Of a stretch of DNA of 62,851 nucleotides, positions 10,610-23,088 are shown in pieces. How positions within the stretch are numbered: position 1 is the first letter of the stretch; each line of letters begins with the position of its first letter. The notes under the pieces were generated by a model, which worked only from the letters and a program-made list of their open reading frames with translations, made no database searches and had not been told where the DNA came from. The position numbers were made by a program, and so were the translations under genes. Origin of the DNA: Mycoplasmataceae bacterium (GTDB lineage Bacteria > Bacillota_I > Bacilli_A > Mycoplasmatales > Mycoplasmoidaceae); NCBI GenBank assembly GCA_016288695.1, contig JAEELD010000004.1, forward strand, positions 1 through 62,851, read 5' to 3'.

Positions 10610-12910
10610 ATGAATAATTCATCAATAGATTTTTTTTTAAAGAAAATAAAAAATAATGATTTTAATTTTAAGATTTCAGATTTTTTAGCATTTGTAAATA
10701 AAGAAAATATTGATATTTATTCTAAATATTTGCAAAAAATAATGAATTATCTTTTAGGTTTAGTTAATGATTTTATAAATTTTAAATTTGATTCCATACC
10801 TGGAGAAAATCTTTTTTTTCAATATTTAGAAATAACAGACAACATCTCTTTGATTAAAAAATTAGATAGTAATATTTTGTCAACAAATTTTGATTTTTTC
10901 AAGTTTATTAAAAAAAGAATTCAATTTATTAGAAAGAAATTAAAAATTTGAGAGTATAAGTATTATGCTTTAGAAAAACCAGAAGTTTCAGATACAATTT
11001 ATGATCTTGTACTTAAAGAATTAAATTTTATTGAGCAAAAATTTCCAAATCTTGCAATAAAATCTTCTCCTACAAGTAAGCTAGGAGGTGCAATCAGCAA
11101 TAAATTTCAAAAAGTCGAACATAAATTTCCTATGCTATCATTGTCTAATGCTTTTAATATTGATGATTTAAAAAAGTTTGATGCTAGCATCAAAAAGAAA
11201 ACTTCTAGTATTAAAAATATAAGTTATGTTGTTGAACCAAAAATAGATGGTTTAAGTATTTCATTAATTTACAATAATGGGTTGTTGGTGCAAGGGTTAA
11301 CTAGGGGAGATGGAAAATTTGGGGAGGATGTAACTAAAAATATTTTGATGGTAGATTCTATTCCAAAAAAAATAAAGTATTGCGGTAAATATCTTGAAGT
11401 AAGAGGAGAAATTTTTTTAGACTTTAAGCAATTTGAATTGATAAATTCATCTATAAAAGATGAAAAAGATAAATTTGCTAATCCACGAAATGCTGCATCT
11501 GGAACAATAAGAAGATTAAACACGAATTTAGTTAAAGAACGAAAACTTCAATTTATTGGTTATCATATTCCTGATTTTTCATCAATTAAAGAATTAAAAA
11601 TTTCTAAGCAGAGCGAAGTCTTATTAAAACTTAAATCTTTTGGATTTAGGGTTCATGATAATGTTTATCATTGTAATAGTATTGATGATGCATATAAAGA
11701 TGTAGTTAAATTAGAGCAAAATCAGAATGGATTGCTATATCCAATAGATGGTGCTGTTGTTAAAGTTGATGAAATAAGTTTATATGATAAGTTAGGGTAT
11801 ACTTCAAAATTTCCACATTGAGCAATTGCATATAAATTTGTTCCAGAGGAGGCTAAAACTAAGTTATTATCCATTTCAACAAGTGTTGGTAGAACTGGAA
11901 AAATTACTTATGTAGCAAATCTTAAACCAATAGAATTATCAGGTTCAAGAATTTCATCAGCGACATTGAATAATGCAAACTATATAAAAACTAAGGATAT
12001 AAGAGTAGGGGACACAGTAATAGTTTATAAAGCAGCAGAAATTATTCCATATATTAAAGAATCAGTGAAAGAAGATAGAGGTCAAAATATAAAACCATTT
12101 GTTGCGCCTGATCATTGTCCTATTTGTAATTCAAAATTAGAAAAAAAGAATGATTCTGATGTAGATCAATATTGTGTTAATACTTCATGCCCAGCAAGAG
12201 TATTAAATTCAATAATTCATTATTGTAGCAAAGATGCAATGGATATTCAAGGCTTAAGTGAAAAAACTATTGCTAAATATTTTAAATTGGGTTATTTAAA
12301 GAATATACAAGATATATATAAATTAAATGATAAGCGTGTAGATATAATAGAGAATGTCTTTAATAAAAAATTTAAGACTTTTAATAATGTTATTTATTTT
12401 ATTAATCTTTCAAAAACAAAATCATTAGAAAAATTATTATATGCATTAGGGATATTAAATGTTGGCTCTGTTTTGGCAGAAAAGTTGGCAAAACATTATA
12501 AAAATATTGATAATTTAATGTCTGCTTCAATCGATGAACTTATTCAATTAAAAGATATTGGTTTAACTGTTTCTAAATCTATTTATGAATGATTTCACAA
12601 TAGTGAAAATATTAAATTAATAAATGAATTAAAGATAGCTGGAGTTAATATGACATTTTTAGAGCGTAATATTTCTTTAGCTAATAAACAAAGTGAATTT
12701 TATAAAAAGAACATATGCATAACGGGCAGTTTTGAGATTCCACGTGATCAAATTAAGAGTAAACTGATTGAAAAATATGATGCAAATATTCTAGATAGTG
12801 TTTCAAAGTCATTAGATTATTTAATAGTCGGCAGTAATGGCGGCAGCAAAATAGAAAAAGCGAAAAAAATTGGCATCAAGTTGATTTATAATAAAATTTG
12901 AGAAAATTAG
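10610..12910 (+). CDS. ligA: NAD-dependent DNA ligase with N-terminal extension
   Basis: PEVSDTIYDLVLKEL, VVEPKIDGLSISLIY, LTRGDGKFGEDVTKNI, EVRGEIFL, C4 zinc finger CPICNSKL..CVNTSCPAR, BRCT ITGSFEIPRDQI. Four ORFs in the same frame joined across TGA; stop TAG 12908-12910. Confidence 0.94.
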
Positions 12911-12914
12911 TAAC

Positions 12915-14246
12915 ATGATAAAAATTAAAAATTCTTCTACAAATGAATATTTTCACATAGATATAAATAAACAATTAACTATTTATAATTGTGGTCCTAC
13001 TTTATATAACCATATTCATATAGGCAATTTACGTCCTCTTATTGTTTTCGATATATTTTATCGATATTTACTTCGAATAGGATGTAACGTTAAGTATGTT
13101 CATAATTTAACTGATATTGATGATAAAATTATCAATCGTGCAGAAGAGTTACATAAGGCTGAATTAGAGATTACAAATTTTTATCATAAGGAATATTTAA
13201 AAATATTTGATGAGCTAAATGTAAAAAAGATGGATATTATGCCAAAAGTTTCAGATAACATAACTGGAATAATCGAAATGATAGAAAAAATTGTTGATAA
13301 TGGCTTTGCATATGTCTCCAACGGTGATGTTTACTTTAAAACCAACATGATTAAAGATTATGGTTCAGTATCTGGGCAAAATATAGATAATTTAATTTCT
13401 GGTGCTCGTGTTGCTTCTAATGAGGATAAGGCAAGTCCTTTGGATTTTGCCTTGTGGAAGTCCACTAAAAAAGGCATTGGATGAAAAACAAAATGAAATG
13501 AACATGGTAGACCTGGTTGGCATTCAGAGTGTGTATTTTTAATTAATAAATATATTGGTAAACAAGTTTCTATTCATGGCGGTGGAGTGGATTTAAAATT
13601 TCCTCACCATGAAAATGAAAATGCCCAAAACATTGCTTTGAATGGCATTCCATTAGCTAAATGTTGGATGCATGTTGGGCATTTAAATGTTAATAATCAA
13701 AAAATGTCCAAATCGTTGAATAATTTTATTTTGGTTAAAGATAACCTAAAAGAATATAGTGGTAATGCAATTAGATGATTTTTAATTTCGACAAATTATG
13801 AAAAACCAATTAATTACTCAAGTAAAATATTAGATTCATTTACTAATGAAATTTATTTGTTATTTTCTAATTTAAATTTGGGAATTATTACATTGCATAA
13901 TGCAAAAAAGGGATTTGAGTTAGAAAATAATTTAGATTTTGCTTTACCAAAAGAATTTATTGAAGCTTTAGATGATAATTTAAATACACCTAATGCAATA
14001 AGTGTTGTTTGGAATTGTGTGAAATGTATATCCAAATTGATAAAAGAAAAACAATATCAAGAATTAATTACTAAATTAAAAGAAATATTGTCTATGATTG
14101 ATGTTTTAGGTTTAAAATATTCAAATCCACTTTCTGATGAAAGCATATTGGTCCTAGTTAATAAATGAAATTCTGCAATTAAATTAGGTGATTATAAAAA
14201 GGCAGATGAACTACGTGAAGTTTTGAAGAAAAAGAAGATTATTTAA
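12915..14246 (+). CDS. cysS: Cysteinyl-tRNA synthetase
   Basis: [54 protein letters not shown]; fragments in frame across TGA. Confidence 0.95.
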
Positions 14247-14248
14247 AT

Positions 14249-14860
14249 TTATTTTTTGGATGTTTTCTTATTATTCCTAAAATTGATGTAATTAATAACA
14301 ATTGGTGATATTGATAATAGAACAGAAAAAACAGCAAAAGTCAACATTCATCATCATGTTGGTTTTAAAATGAATTTGTTTTCTCGTTTATTAAATTTTA
14401 ATAGTAAATTTTCCAAAATATCATCTGTAAATTGGTGAGAGTTAAAAGTATTTGAACAATAAATAATGAATAATATTATATTAAGAAAAATCCCAGTAGC
14501 AATCCCAATATTTGATAAAACATATTGCTTATTGAACTTAGATTTTGTAAGTCAGAGAATATAAAACAGCAAAAGTGAAGTAAATAAAAAAATAACAACA
14601 ACTAATATAAAAAAATTATTTCATCAATCAAATGTTACTTGCGTTTTTTCAATGTCATAAGTCCAAAAACCTGCATGATATAATAATGGAAGCGATTTTT
14701 TATGTCAACTATGTGTACCATATCTTTGTCCTGTGAATGAATTTATAGCAAAAATAATGATGAGTAAAAAAACAGAAATAAATAAAAAAATATAATTAAA
14801 AATTTTTTTCTTGTATTTAATATCCTTGTTATTAATTGAATTAATATTTTGGTTTTTCAT
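14249..14860 (-). CDS. Hypothetical multi-TM membrane protein (~203 aa)
   Basis: Code-4 reading: MKNQNINSINNKDIKYKKKIFNYIFLFISVFLLIIIFAINSFTGQRYGTHSWHKKSLPLLYHAGFWTYDIEK...TWWWMLTFAVFSVLLSISPIVINYINFRNNKKTSKK*. About 4 hydrophobic segments; many TGA codons explain its absence from the ORF track. Confidence 0.75.
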
Positions 14861-14888
14861 ATGAAATACTTTATATCTGTATTTTACA

Positions 14889-17408
14889 CTAATTAGGTGT
14901 ATTGGTTATTTTTTCAGTATCTAACAATTCCTTTTTAAGAACAGCAATATCCTTTACTCGATCATCTTCATTTTCAATGTTTACAAGTTTTACACCACTT
15001 GTATTTCTACCAGTCTCGCGGATTTGTGATACAGGTATTCTAATAATTTTATTTTTTATTGTAATTATTAATATTTCATCATCAATATTTACAGATTTTA
15101 TTGATACTAGTTGTCCAGTTTTAACAGTTACTTTTAATGCTTTTACTCCCTTTGCGTTTCTATTAGTTTTTCTGTATTCTTCAATGGGCGTTAATTTTCC
15201 TATACCTTTTTTGCCTATTGACAATATAAATTTCCCTTGATTAAAAGTTGACACTCCTATAATTTCTCCATTTGGTATTTTCATCCCCTTCACACCAGCT
15301 GCTGTTCTTCCCATAGGTCTGACACAAGAATGATCAAATCTTATTACTTGCCCATTGCTTGCCCCCATAATAATATCAGTTTCATTTTGTGGAATCTTTA
15401 ATACATCAAATAACACATCATTTTCCTTAAGTGTAATGCATTTTTTTCCAGCCTTATTTATATTTTCAAACAATGCAATTGATGTTTTTTTAATAATGCC
15501 TTTTTTTGTAACAAAAAATAAATAGTTATCAGATTCATATTTATCAACTGATAAAAGAGTGATAATGTTTTCATTTTTTTCAATGCCAGGGATAAAACTA
15601 ATGGCAGGAAGACCTTTTGAGATTCTACTACCTTGCGGGAATTGGTGTCCACGCATCCTATAGACTTTACCCTTATTTGTAAATATTAAAACATCAACAT
15701 GTGTGTTTGAAATAATTATTCTTGATACATCATCATCACTATACGTTGATGTGCCAATTACTCCAACACCACCTCTATTTTGCGTTCTATATGTATCAAC
15801 TGGGAGTCTTTTCACATACCCACGACTACTAACTGTTAATAAAATATCCTGTTTTTTTATTAAATCTTCGTCAGATATATCCATTTCTTGATCCAAAAAA
15901 ACTTCAGTTTTACGTTTATCACCAAATTTTTTGTCTAACAATTCTAGTCTATTAATGATATTTTCTATTTGTCTTTCACGTTTAGACAATAGATCATTGA
16001 AATCATTTATCTCAAAAGTCAATTTTTCTAGTTCTTTTGTAATTTTTTCATGTTCTAGTCCACTAAGCGTTCGTAGACGCATGTCAAGAATAGCTTTAGC
16101 TTGTTTATTGTCTAAATTATATTTAGATATAAGTTCATTTGTTGCTTGATTGTCAGTTTCAGATTGTCGAATTATTTTTATTACGCCATCTATATTAGAC
16201 ATTGCAATATTTAGTCCTTCTAAGATGTGTTTACGTTCAATATCATTTTTTAGATTAAAATTAATTTTTCTATTTAATACATTTATCTGGTGGTTTAAAT
16301 ATATTTCAAGTGCTTGCTTAATGCTTAATAATTTTGGTTCACCATTAACTAATGCAAGCATGTTGACATAGAAAGATGATTGAAGTTGAGTTTTTTTGTA
16401 AAGCTGGTTCATAATAACTTCAGGCGAAACATCACGTTTAGTTTCGATTACTATTCTTATACCCTCTCTTGATGACTCATCTCTTAAATCAGCTATACCA
16501 GGAATTCCATTATTATCTGCATTTTTAGAACTTGATAACTCAGCAATTTTTTCAATTAAGTTTTTCTTATTTACTTGATATGGGATTTCAGTAAAAATTA
16601 TTGTTGATTTTCCTGTAGAGTCATTAGTTGTGTAACTTCCTTTTGCTCTAACGACAATATTACCATGGCCAGTTGAGAAATAATCATTTATTCCTTTTGC
16701 ACCAATAATTTGTGCACCTGTAGGAAAATCAGGCCCTTTTATAACTGTTTTTAATTCTTCAATTGTGCATTCAGGATTATTAGAAATTAATTTTATTCCT
16801 GCAATAAGTTCACTTAGGTTATGCGGTGGGATATTAGTTGCCATTCCAACAGCAATACCATTAGCACCATTTGCAAGTAAGTTGGGGAATAAAGATGGAA
16901 GAACTGTAGGCTCTGTTTCACTGCCATCATAGTTATCAACAAAATTAACAGTGTTTTTATCAATATCTTCTAACATTGAATCAGCTATTTTGCTCATTCT
17001 AGTTTCAGTATAACGCATAGCTGCAGCAGAATCACCATCTATTGATCCAAAATTCCCATGCCCATCAATTAATGTATATCTCATAGAAAAATCTTGCGCC
17101 ATACGAACCATAGTTTCATAAACTGCTGTATCACCATGTGGATGGTATTTACCTATAACTTCACCAACTAATCTTGCTGATTTTTTGTATGGACGTGAAG
17201 AAGACATCCCTAATCCATATGCTGCGTAAAGAATTCTTCTATGAACAGGTTTAAATCCATCCCTTGCATCAGGTAAAGCTCTTGCAACAATAACAGACAT
17301 TGAGTATTCCAAGAAGGAATTTTTCAATTCTTGTGTTATTGGCTTTTCAATAATTTTAGTTTGATTTTGTTGTTCTTTTATTAAATTTTCATCTCTATTT
17401 GTTGCCAT
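14889..17408 (-). CDS. gyrA: DNA gyrase subunit A
   Basis: [58 protein letters not shown]. Confidence 0.97.
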   Translation of the reverse strand: MATNRDENLIKEQQNQTKIIEKPITQELKNSFLEYSMSVIVARALPDARDGFKPVHRRILYAAYGLGMSSSRPYKKSARLVGEVIGKYHPHGDTAVYETMVRMAQDFSMRYTLIDGHGNFGSIDGDSAAAMRYTETRMSKIADSMLEDIDKNTVNFVDNYDGSETEPTVLPSLFPNLLANGANGIAVGMATNIPPHNLSELIAGIKLISNNPECTIEELKTVIKGPDFPTGAQIIGAKGINDYFSTGHGNIVVRAKGSYTTNDSTGKSTIIFTEIPYQVNKKNLIEKIAELSSSKNADNNGIPGIADLRDESSREGIRIVIETKRDVSPEVIMNQLYKKTQLQSSFYVNMLALVNGEPKLLSIKQALEIYLNHQINVLNRKINFNLKNDIERKHILEGLNIAMSNIDGVIKIIRQSETDNQATNELISKYNLDNKQAKAILDMRLRTLSGLEHEKITKELEKLTFEINDFNDLLSKRERQIENIINRLELLDKKFGDKRKTEVFLDQEMDISDEDLIKKQDILLTVSSRGYVKRLPVDTYRTQNRGGVGVIGTSTYSDDDVSRIIISNTHVDVLIFTNKGKVYRMRGHQFPQGSRISKGLPAISFIPGIEKNENIITLLSVDKYESDNYLFFVTKKGIIKKTSIALFENINKAGKKCITLKENDVLFDVLKIPQNETDIIMGASNGQVIRFDHSCVRPMGRTAAGVKGMKIPNGEIIGVSTFNQGKFILSIGKKGIGKLTPIEEYRKTNRNAKGVKALKVTVKTGQLVSIKSVNIDDEILIITIKNKIIRIPVSQIRETGRNTSGVKLVNIENEDDRVKDIAVLKKELLDTEKITNTPN

Positions 17409-17420
17409 ATTTAATCTCCA

Positions 17421-19475
17421 TTAAATATCTAAATTTTTTACAAATTTAGCATTGCTAGATATAAATTCTTTTCTTGGGTTTACATCATCTCCCATCAAAA
17501 AAGAAAATTGTTTATCAGCTTCTATTGCGTCTTCAATTGTAAATTTATGTAATTTTCTAACTGTTGGGTCCATAGTGGTTTCCCACAATTGATCAGGATT
17601 CATTTCACCTAAACCTTTATATCTTTGGATATCAAATTTACTATCTTTTTTAGCTAAAGACTTTAAATTTTCTAATTCCTCATTATTGTATGCATATGTA
17701 ATTTTTTTGTCTTGGGTAAATTTGTATAGCGGAGGGACAGCAGCATAAATATGACCATGTTCAATTAAAGGTCTCATGTATCTGAAGAAGAATGTTAATA
17801 ATAGAATACGAATATGTGCTCCATCCACATCAGCATCTGTCATGATGACTATTTTGTCATATCTAAGTTTATCAATTGAGAACTCAGGCATAACTCCTGC
17901 ACCAACCGCGGTTATGATTGCATTTATTTCTTCTGATTCAAAAATTCTTTCAGTTTTTGCTTTTTCAACATTTAATATCTTTCCACGTAATGGCAAAATA
18001 GCTTGATAATATCTATCTCTTCCCAATTTTGCACTTCCACCAGCTGAATCACCTTCCACAATATAAATTTCACTTATGCTATGGTCTTTTGTTGCACAAT
18101 CTGCTAATTTACCTGGCAATGTGCCAACATCAAAAGGTGATTTTCTTCTTACTGCTTCTTTTGCCGCAATTGATTTAATTCTTGATTCTTTTGCTAAATT
18201 AATTTTATTGACTATTAAAGAGGCTTCATCAGGATTTTCATTTAAGAATTTTTCAAAAATTTCACCAGTTACTGAATTAACAACTTGTCTAACTTCAGTA
18301 TTTCCTAGTTTTTGTTTTGTTTGTCCATCATATTGTGGATCAGGGTGTTTTATAGAAATTATTGCAGCTAGTCCTTCTATAGTATCTTCTTTTGAATATT
18401 TGTCATCTTGTTCTTTTAAGAATTTATTTCTTAATGCATATGAATTTAGCACACGAGTTAATGCTAATTTGAAACCCTCTTCATGAGTGCCCCCATCTGC
18501 AGTGTCAATATTGTTACAAAAAGTATAAATAGATGATGTGTAGGAAGCATTATATTGGAATGCGACTTCAACTTTTATTTTAAAGATTAATGGTTTTGTT
18601 GGGTCATTAGGATCAATGCGATTGGCTGATTTAACCATTGATTCTTTTTCACCATAAATAACTGATTCAAAAAGTTTATTTTTATCAGCATTAATATCAG
18701 ATATATATGAAATTATTCCATTAGGGTAATTGAATGTATCTTTTGTATTTAAATTTTCATCAATGAAAATAATTGTTGCATTTTTATTTAAATATGCCAC
18801 TTTTTTTAAATGAGAAGATATTAAATCATGATCAAATGGATATTTTTCCATAACAGTAAAATCTGGAAAAAATTCTATTGTCGTACCTTGTAATTTATCA
18901 GATTTTCCAATAGTTTTTAATGGAGTATTTAGTTTACCACCATCTTTAAAATCTATATAATATTGATTATGATTTCGACAAACCCATACTTTCATTCATT
19001 TACTTAATGCATTTGTAACAGATGCACCAACACCATGTAAACCACCAGAAGTTTTATATGAATCATTATCAAATTTACCACCTGCATGTAAAATTGTTAA
19101 AACAACTTCTACAGTAGGTTTTCCTTCTTCAGGATGCATTTCTATTGGTATTCCTCGCCCATTATCTTCAACAATTACTGACCCCTGTTTTGTTAAAGTC
19201 ACTATAACTTTATTACCATATCCACATGCTATTTCATCAATTGAATTATCAATGATTTCCCAAGCCATATGGTGTAAACCATTTATTCCAGTTGAACCAA
19301 TATACATTCCTGGACGTTTTCTAACCGCTTCTAGACCTTTAAGAACATGTATAGATTTAGCATTATATTTTTGTGCTTGTTCCATTAAGTGTTGTTCTTC
19401 ATCTACAACAAGATCAGCATTTCTATTTAAAAATTCTTCAACATTTTTTATTACTTTTTCTTCAGGTTTCGACAT
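17421..19475 (-). CDS. gyrB: DNA gyrase subunit B
   Basis: [102 protein letters not shown]. Two ORFs abut across a TGA(Trp). Confidence 0.97.
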
Positions 19476-19526
19476 AGTTTACTTTCTATATATTTTTTTG
19501 TTAATTAGTTAATAAAAAAAAGAACA

Positions 19527-19552
19527 CATATTTTTGACAAAGCAAAAATATG
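19527..19552 (-). terminator. Likely intrinsic terminator of rplK-rplA on the minus strand
   Basis: Perfect 10-bp inverted repeat CATATTTTTG-acaaag-CAAAAATATG; on the minus strand it is followed by TGTTCTTTTTTTT. Confidence 0.6.
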
Positions 19553-19565
19553 GAGAAATTCTTAA

Positions 19566-19598
19566 TTTTACTATATTAATTATATTAATATAGTAAAA
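19566..19598. repeat. Perfect 15-bp inverted repeat (3-nt spacer)
   Basis: TTTTACTATATTAAT-TAT-ATTAATATAGTAAAA, just downstream of rplA. Confidence 0.85.
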
Positions 19599-19608
19599 AC
19601 AATAAAAA

Positions 19609-20280
19609 TTATTTAATTCTTATAGATGGTCCAAAGGTTGATGAAATAAAAATTGATTGTATATAGTCACCTTTAACTGTGGATGGACGTTTTGAAAGAA
19701 TAAAATTGACAATATACTCTATATTCTCAACTATTTCTTCAATTTTTGATGACTTTTTCCCAATTACTATGTGCACATTACCATATGTATCAGTTCTGTA
19801 TTTAGATTTACCTTTTTTAAATTCTTTGATTGCCTTTAATACATCCTTAGTTACATTTCCATTTTTAGGATTAGGCATTAAGCCTTTTGGTCCTAGTATT
19901 TTACCTAATGTACTGATTTTAGGCATAAATTTTGGACTAGTAATCAATACATCAAAACCAAGTCAATTTTCTTTAATCTCTGCAATTTTTTCTTCGCCAC
20001 CAAAGAAGTCCGCACCAGCTTTTTTTGCTTCCTCTTCAGAAATTGAGTCATCAATAACCAATATTTTATTTGTTTTTCCAAAATAATGTGGAAGTGAAAG
20101 TGTGCCTCGCAATTGCTGTTCTGCTTTTGATGTGTCAACATTTAACTTGATTGCAATGTCTATTGACTCATCAAATTTAGCATAAGCTATATCTTTTACT
20201 AGTTTTACAGCATCATGATATGAATAAATTTTTTTGTTATCGATTAGTTTCTTAGCATTTATATATTTTTTCCCTGGCAT
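19609..20280 (-). CDS. rplA: 50S ribosomal protein L1
   Basis: MPGKKYINAKKLIDNKKIYSYHDAVKLVKDIAYAKFDESIDIAIKLNVD...; LGKILGPKGLMPNPKNGNVT; fragments in frame across TGA. Confidence 0.95.
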
Positions 20281-20282
20281 TG

Positions 20283-20753
20283 TTATTTATCCTTTTTTTT
20301 GTTGGAATTTAGTACTGGAGTTAAATCTAAATCTTTAATCTTTATTCCCATTTGTTTTGCTGTTCCAGCAATCATTCTAAGCCCCATTTCATCATCATAC
20401 GCATTAAGATCTTCTTTTTTTTGCTTAACAATTGCTAATGCTTGCTCTTTTGTAATAGTAGCTACATTATCTGTTAATTGATTTTTTCCACCCTTTTCAA
20501 TTTCTGCTGCTCTTTTTAAAAGAACAGAAGCAGGGGTTGATTTACATACAAATTTAAATGATTTATCAGAAAAAGTAGTGATTACACAAGGGACAATATC
20601 ACCATTACGTTCCTTTCGTGTAGCATCATTAAATTGTTTGCAAAATTCTGCCATATTAATGCCATATGATGCTAAAGTTGGTCCAGGTTTAGCTTGACCA
20701 CCAATTAATTGAACAACAGCCACACGTATAATCTTTTTTTGTTTTGCAGCCAC
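20283..20753 (-). CDS. rplK: 50S ribosomal protein L11
   Basis: VAVVQLIGGQAKPGPTLASYGINMAEFCKQFNDAT...AGTAKQMGIKI; SD AAGGAGGA upstream. Confidence 0.95.
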   Translation of the reverse strand: MAAKQKKIIRVAVVQLIGGQAKPGPTLASYGINMAEFCKQFNDATRKERNGDIVPCVITTFSDKSFKFVCKSTPASVLLKRAAEIEKGGKNQLTDNVATITKEQALAIVKQKKEDLNAYDDEMGLRMIAGTAKQMGIKIKDLDLTPVLNSNKKKDK

Positions 20754-20806
20754 AAGTAAATCCTCCTTAAAAAATATAATTTATGAATACTCTACGTAGT
20801 AACAAC

Positions 20807-20824
20807 GTAATAAATATTTATTAC
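20807..20824. repeat. Perfect 18-nt palindrome in the rplK leader/promoter region
   Basis: GTAATAAATATTTATTAC. Confidence 0.7.
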
Positions 20825-20970
20825 TCCTACATACATGCTACAAATAATAAAGTTTTTGTCGCTTCATGCTACAAAGTATATAAGCATGAATAATAAAATG
20901 ATACTATTTAATTTAATTAAAAAACTATAAAGTTATATTTTTCAATAAATATCAAACTAAATGTTTAATG

Positions 20971-22779
20971 TTACTCGTTTTTTAATTTTTCTTTCATTTG
21001 GTTTTTAATTATGTCTGCACTAGTACCAAAAACTGCGTAAACTAATTGTTTACTTGGCTTTATAACACCTTTTGCACCTAGCTCAATCAGCTTTCTTTCA
21101 TTAACTTTACTTTGGTTAACAACTTTAATTCGTAATTTTGTTATACATGCATCAACATTAACAATGTTTTCTTTACCACCATATGCTTTTATTATTTCAT
21201 CAATTTTATTATTTTTTTCATTTATGCTTTCGGAATTTTCAACTGCTTTTTTAAGTTTAAGTGACTGATAGTCTTTTTTGTTAAATAATCTAACTGTATC
21301 GTTTCTACCTGGTGTAGAAATGTTAAATTTCTTTATAAAGAATAAGAAGCCAAAAAAGTATATTGGAGATAAGCCAAGACCAATGATTATTGCAATTCAA
21401 CATTTTGCCCCAGCACCAGCAATATCTGGCAATACACCATAAATTAAAAAGTCTAATACCCCTGCAGAAAATGTCATCCCAACATGTGCATTTAATATAT
21501 TCATCAATCAAAAACTTATTGCACATAATACAGCATGGAAGCCATAATACAATCATGGAGCAAGAAATAGGAAAGTAAATTCAATTGGTTCTGTTATCCC
21601 TGTTAGGAATGTAGTCATAGCTGCTCCTATTATTGCACCAAATGCCAGTTTTCGTTGTTCTCCTCTTGGAGCAGACATTATCATTGCTAAACCAGCAAAT
21701 GGTAATCCAAGCATCATGAATGGATATTTTCCTTGCATATACTGTCCGGGGTTAACACCTTTAAAGTTTTCTTTAATTAAATCAAAAGTTATTAATTTTC
21801 CTTCAATAGTTCTTCCAACTAAATGTGCATTAGCAAACATTCAACAATATTGGTCACCAGCAATTGTTGTCCCTCCTGTATATTGAGGTTCCACTTTATG
21901 CAACCATTCAATTCATGTGTATGATAATTCATTCCCATCTATCATTATTTTGTTGCGTAATTCGATAGTCCCACCAGCTGATGTAAATCATAATGGGGTA
22001 TAAAATGCATGATGTAAACCTAATGGAACAAGTGAACGTTCAGTGTACCCAAAAATTAATGAATTCACCCCCCCTGGTGCTTGTCCTACGATTTCTCCAA
22101 ATTTAATTAGACCTAAACCAAATAGTGGCCAAATTATAGAAAAAATTAAAGAAATGAATATCATTGAGATGAAGACAATTATTGGTATAAATCTTACACC
22201 CGAGAAGAAACTAATAGCTTGTGGCAGCTGGATATTTTTGAATTTATTGTATAGAATTGAAACCACATATCCTACAATAATTCCACCAAAAACAGAGGTT
22301 TGTAATGAAGTTATACCTACATTTGAGCCAAAAATTGCATCAAATTGAGTTTTATCATAGTGGTATCAAAGAAAGTTATATCCTCCACCATTTTTTATAA
22401 TCAGAGCACTTTGAAATGCACAAAATGTGATTCACCCAACAAAGGCACTTAAACCTGCTGTACCTACATCACTACTAAATGTTATAGCAACAGCGATGCA
22501 AAATAATATAGGAAGGTTATTAAATATTGCTTCACCTGGCATTTTCAAAATTTGTCCAAGAATTCTTCAAATAGTTCCATCTTGTGTTTTTGACACAATT
22601 GTAGCACCTATACCTAAAAACAACCCAGCTATTGGAAGCATTGCAATAGGGAGCATTAATCCTCTTGACAATTTAGCAATAAATTCCTTTACTGAATCAG
22701 TTTTTTTTATGCTAGTATTATTAGACATATTTACTGATGATTTTTCTTTATTTGATCGAATAATTCTAAAAAAATTCAT
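20971..22779 (-). CDS. PTS glucose/N-acetylglucosamine-family IICB permease (no IIA domain)
   Basis: Code-4 reading joins ORFs 21553-21840, 21988-22266 and 22567-22800: SRGLMLPIAMLPIAGLFLGIG, SLVPLGLHHAFYTPLW, QGKYPFMMLGLPFAGLAMI, ITEPIEFTFLFLAPWLY; EIIB motif VDACITKLRIKV; stop TAA at 20971-20973. Start could also be 22728 (MSNNTSIKK). Confidence 0.9.
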
Positions 22780-22814
22780 ACAATGTACACGAAGTAACAA
22801 AAATATTTTATCTA

Positions 22815-22840
22815 TTCATTTTATTATAGTTTAAAATGAA
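22815..22840 (-). promoter_or_regulatory. Putative -10 box flanked by an inverted repeat upstream of the PTS gene
   Basis: Minus strand reads TTCATTTTA AACTATAA TAAAATGAA: 9-bp inverted repeat with TATAAT spanning the loop. Confidence 0.5.
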
Positions 22841-23088
22841 TATAATTACATTTTTCAGTTTTTTAAAAAGGTTGATTAAATATTGCTTGTACCTTTAGAG
22901 ATAATTTTGGTCCCATTGTTGTTTATTTGAAAAAAAGAATTTGGTAAGAATTTAGATTGAGAATAATTGATAAGTAATAATGAATGTACGTTGAATATGT
23001 TTAATCTATAATGTTAAAAACATAAAATTAAACTTTATTAATATTATTAATGAACAGCAATTAATTTCATTTATAAAATGTATTAGAT

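Noticed and set aside
22427-22834. 135-aa plus-strand ORF opposite the PTS gene
   Set aside because: Antisense shadow of the IICB coding sequence; no motif or SD.
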